Shown here piece after piece: positions 13,721-14,811 of a stretch of DNA of 14,811 bases. Source of the stretch: an uncultured Oscillospiraceae bacterium (GTDB lineage: Bacteria > Bacillota > Clostridia > Oscillospirales > Acutalibacteraceae); the NCBI GenBank assembly GCA_905203795.1, contig CAJKXG010000004.1, positions 1 through 14,811 on the forward strand. The letters are read 5' to 3'. Both the position numbers and the translations under genes were made by a program. Numbering within the stretch: position 1 is the stretch's first letter; the number at the start of each line of letters is the position of its first letter. The notes under the pieces were generated by a model. It was not told the DNA's origin, searched no databases, and saw only the letters and a program-made list of their open reading frames with translations.

Positions 13721-14800
13721 ATGTTTTCACATAAACGTGCGCCGGCGGCACTGGCGGCGGTCGTTTGTCTCCTGCTCAGCGGATGCAGTCTCATGACACC
13801 CGCACCGTCCTCCGACGGAAACGCAGGCACGTCTGCCCCTGCCACGACGACCACCACAGCAGCCAACACAACCGACACCCCCGCCGCGCCGAATACACAA
13901 AATCTCAATCGTCTGACCGGCAACTACGATACCCCGAACGGCGCAACGGCGCGTCCTGTCGCGGTCATGATCGGCAACAACACCAAATCCCGCCCGCAAT
14001 ACGGGCTGGACAAGGCGGATCTGTACGTGGAGGCGGAGACGGAAGGCGGCATTACCCGCATTATGGCGGTGTTCGCCGACATAAGCCGTGTGCCGTCGCA
14101 GCTCGGACCGATTCGCAGTGCGCGGTCGCCGTTTGTGTTCACAGCACAGGCGCTGGATGCGATTTACGCCCACGCAGGCGGCAGCGAAGCGGGGCTGCGC
14201 AATCTTGCCAACAGCGGCGTATCCAACATCAACGCGTTGATCTACGACGGCAGCACCTTCTGGCGGGACAGCGGACTGGCGTCCTCCAAGGGGCGGGAAT
14301 ACAGCATGATGACCAATGCGGACAAGCTGTCCGCACGTGTGCAGGCGCTCGGCTACCGCACCACCTCCGACCGCACGCTGTTTGCCTTCGGAGACGGCAA
14401 GCAGGGCACGGCGGCGACGGCGATACAGGTGTATTTTTCCGGCGCGCAGACGATCAGTTTTGCGTATAACAGCGACAGCGGGCTTTACACCAAGCAAAAC
14501 GGCGCGCTGGGCAACGCCAGCGTCCACAAAACCGCCGACGGTACCGCGATCACCGCTGCCAATGTGCTGGTGTTGTACGACGCCAAGTACTGGGAGAACA
14601 ACACAACCATCAACTTCTCCCTGAAAAGCGGCAACGGTCAGCTTTGCAGCGGCGGCTCGACCCGCCCGATCCGCTGGAGCCGCACGGCAAACGGCTTTAC
14701 GTTCACCGAGGAAGACGGCTCACCCATGCAGGTTCACACCGGCAAAACGTACATTTGTCTGGTGGACAAAACCTGCGCCGGTGCCTGCAAGTTCCAATAA
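13721..14800 (+). CDS. DUF3048-domain lipoprotein (YerB-like)
   Basis: The 359-aa product has a lipoprotein signal peptide: basic start MFSHKR, hydrophobic core and lipobox LLSGC with Cys22, so it should be anchored outside the membrane. A Thr/Ala/Pro-rich linker (about 23-65) follows. The first DUF3048 domain (about 75-215) has RPVAVMIGNN, ADLYVEAETEGGITRIMAVF and LGPIRSARSPFV. A C-terminal DUF3048_C-like beta domain (about 235-355) contains NVLVLYD and the WSRTANGFTF segment. Length and order match YerB-type proteins of Firmicutes. In B. subtilis this family is of poorly defined function; a cell-surface or wall role is inference. The ATG at 13721 has AAAGGGCG upstream. The stop is followed by only 11 bases of window, so no terminator can be seen. 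Confidence 0.88.
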   Translation: MFSHKRAPAALAAVVCLLLSGCSLMTPAPSSDGNAGTSAPATTTTTAANTTDTPAAPNTQNLNRLTGNYDTPNGATARPVAVMIGNNTKSRPQYGLDKADLYVEAETEGGITRIMAVFADISRVPSQLGPIRSARSPFVFTAQALDAIYAHAGGSEAGLRNLANSGVSNINALIYDGSTFWRDSGLASSKGREYSMMTNADKLSARVQALGYRTTSDRTLFAFGDGKQGTAATAIQVYFSGAQTISFAYNSDSGLYTKQNGALGNASVHKTADGTAITAANVLVLYDAKYWENNTTINFSLKSGNGQLCSGGSTRPIRWSRTANGFTFTEEDGSPMQVHTGKTYICLVDKTCAGACKFQ

Positions 14801-14811
14801 ACAGCAAAAGT

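Noticed and set aside
13727..14527. 266-aa minus-strand reading frame opposite the lipoprotein gene
   Set aside because: Arg/Gly/Val-rich shadow of the DUF3048 gene.

Overview
The window looks like a chromosomal segment of a moderately GC-rich Clostridia-type Firmicute, perhaps a gut Oscillospirales-like bacterium. Evidence seen in the sequence: sigma-A-type promoters, strong AGGAGG-type ribosome sites, a parA-parB-serS cluster with its own parS site, an acyl-ACP thioesterase, a DUF3048 lipoprotein and tRNA genes with encoded CCA. The taxon is inference. The parABS cluster suggests proximity to the replication origin.

Layout. 1-1703 (minus): an AAA/ABC-type ATPase with a strong terminator, preceded by a short QueG-type iron-sulfur reductase. 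1725-3016 (plus): an MFS transporter with a near-consensus promoter; its stop codon abuts the stop of a convergent acyl-ACP thioesterase (3017-3763). A perfect 17-bp-arm palindrome lies upstream of the thioesterase. 3903-6985 (minus): the operon parA-parB-serS, with parS upstream of parA and a terminator after serS. 7049-7991 (plus): a NodB-type polysaccharide deacetylase with its own promoter and terminator. 7964-9174 (minus): an XRE regulator with a long helical C-terminal region.

9267-11516 is the most interesting part. A tRNA-Arg(CCU) gene is cut in its anticodon loop. Its 3' half lies at 9267-9311 and its 5' half at 11438-11477, and the two halves still pair with one another. Between them lies about 2.1 kb of A+T-richer foreign DNA: a truncated ParA-type ATPase, a hairpin-rich leader, a 59-aa element-type protein, a cluster of ATTAGCAGG repeats, a complete tRNA-Arg(CCU) of different sequence, and the orphan 5' half of a third tRNA-Arg(CCU). 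All broken tRNAs end at the same 10-bp core CCTTAGGAGG. GGNNCC motifs spaced 12 bp apart sit inside both ends, as integrase arm sites would. I read this as the decayed remains of nested integrative elements that target tRNA-Arg(CCU), break it and supply a replacement copy. No integrase catalytic domain survives in the window.

11590-14800 (plus): a GH42 beta-galactosidase broken by a frameshift/deletion between its two catalytic glutamates, then a DUF3048 (YerB-like) lipoprotein with its own promoter.
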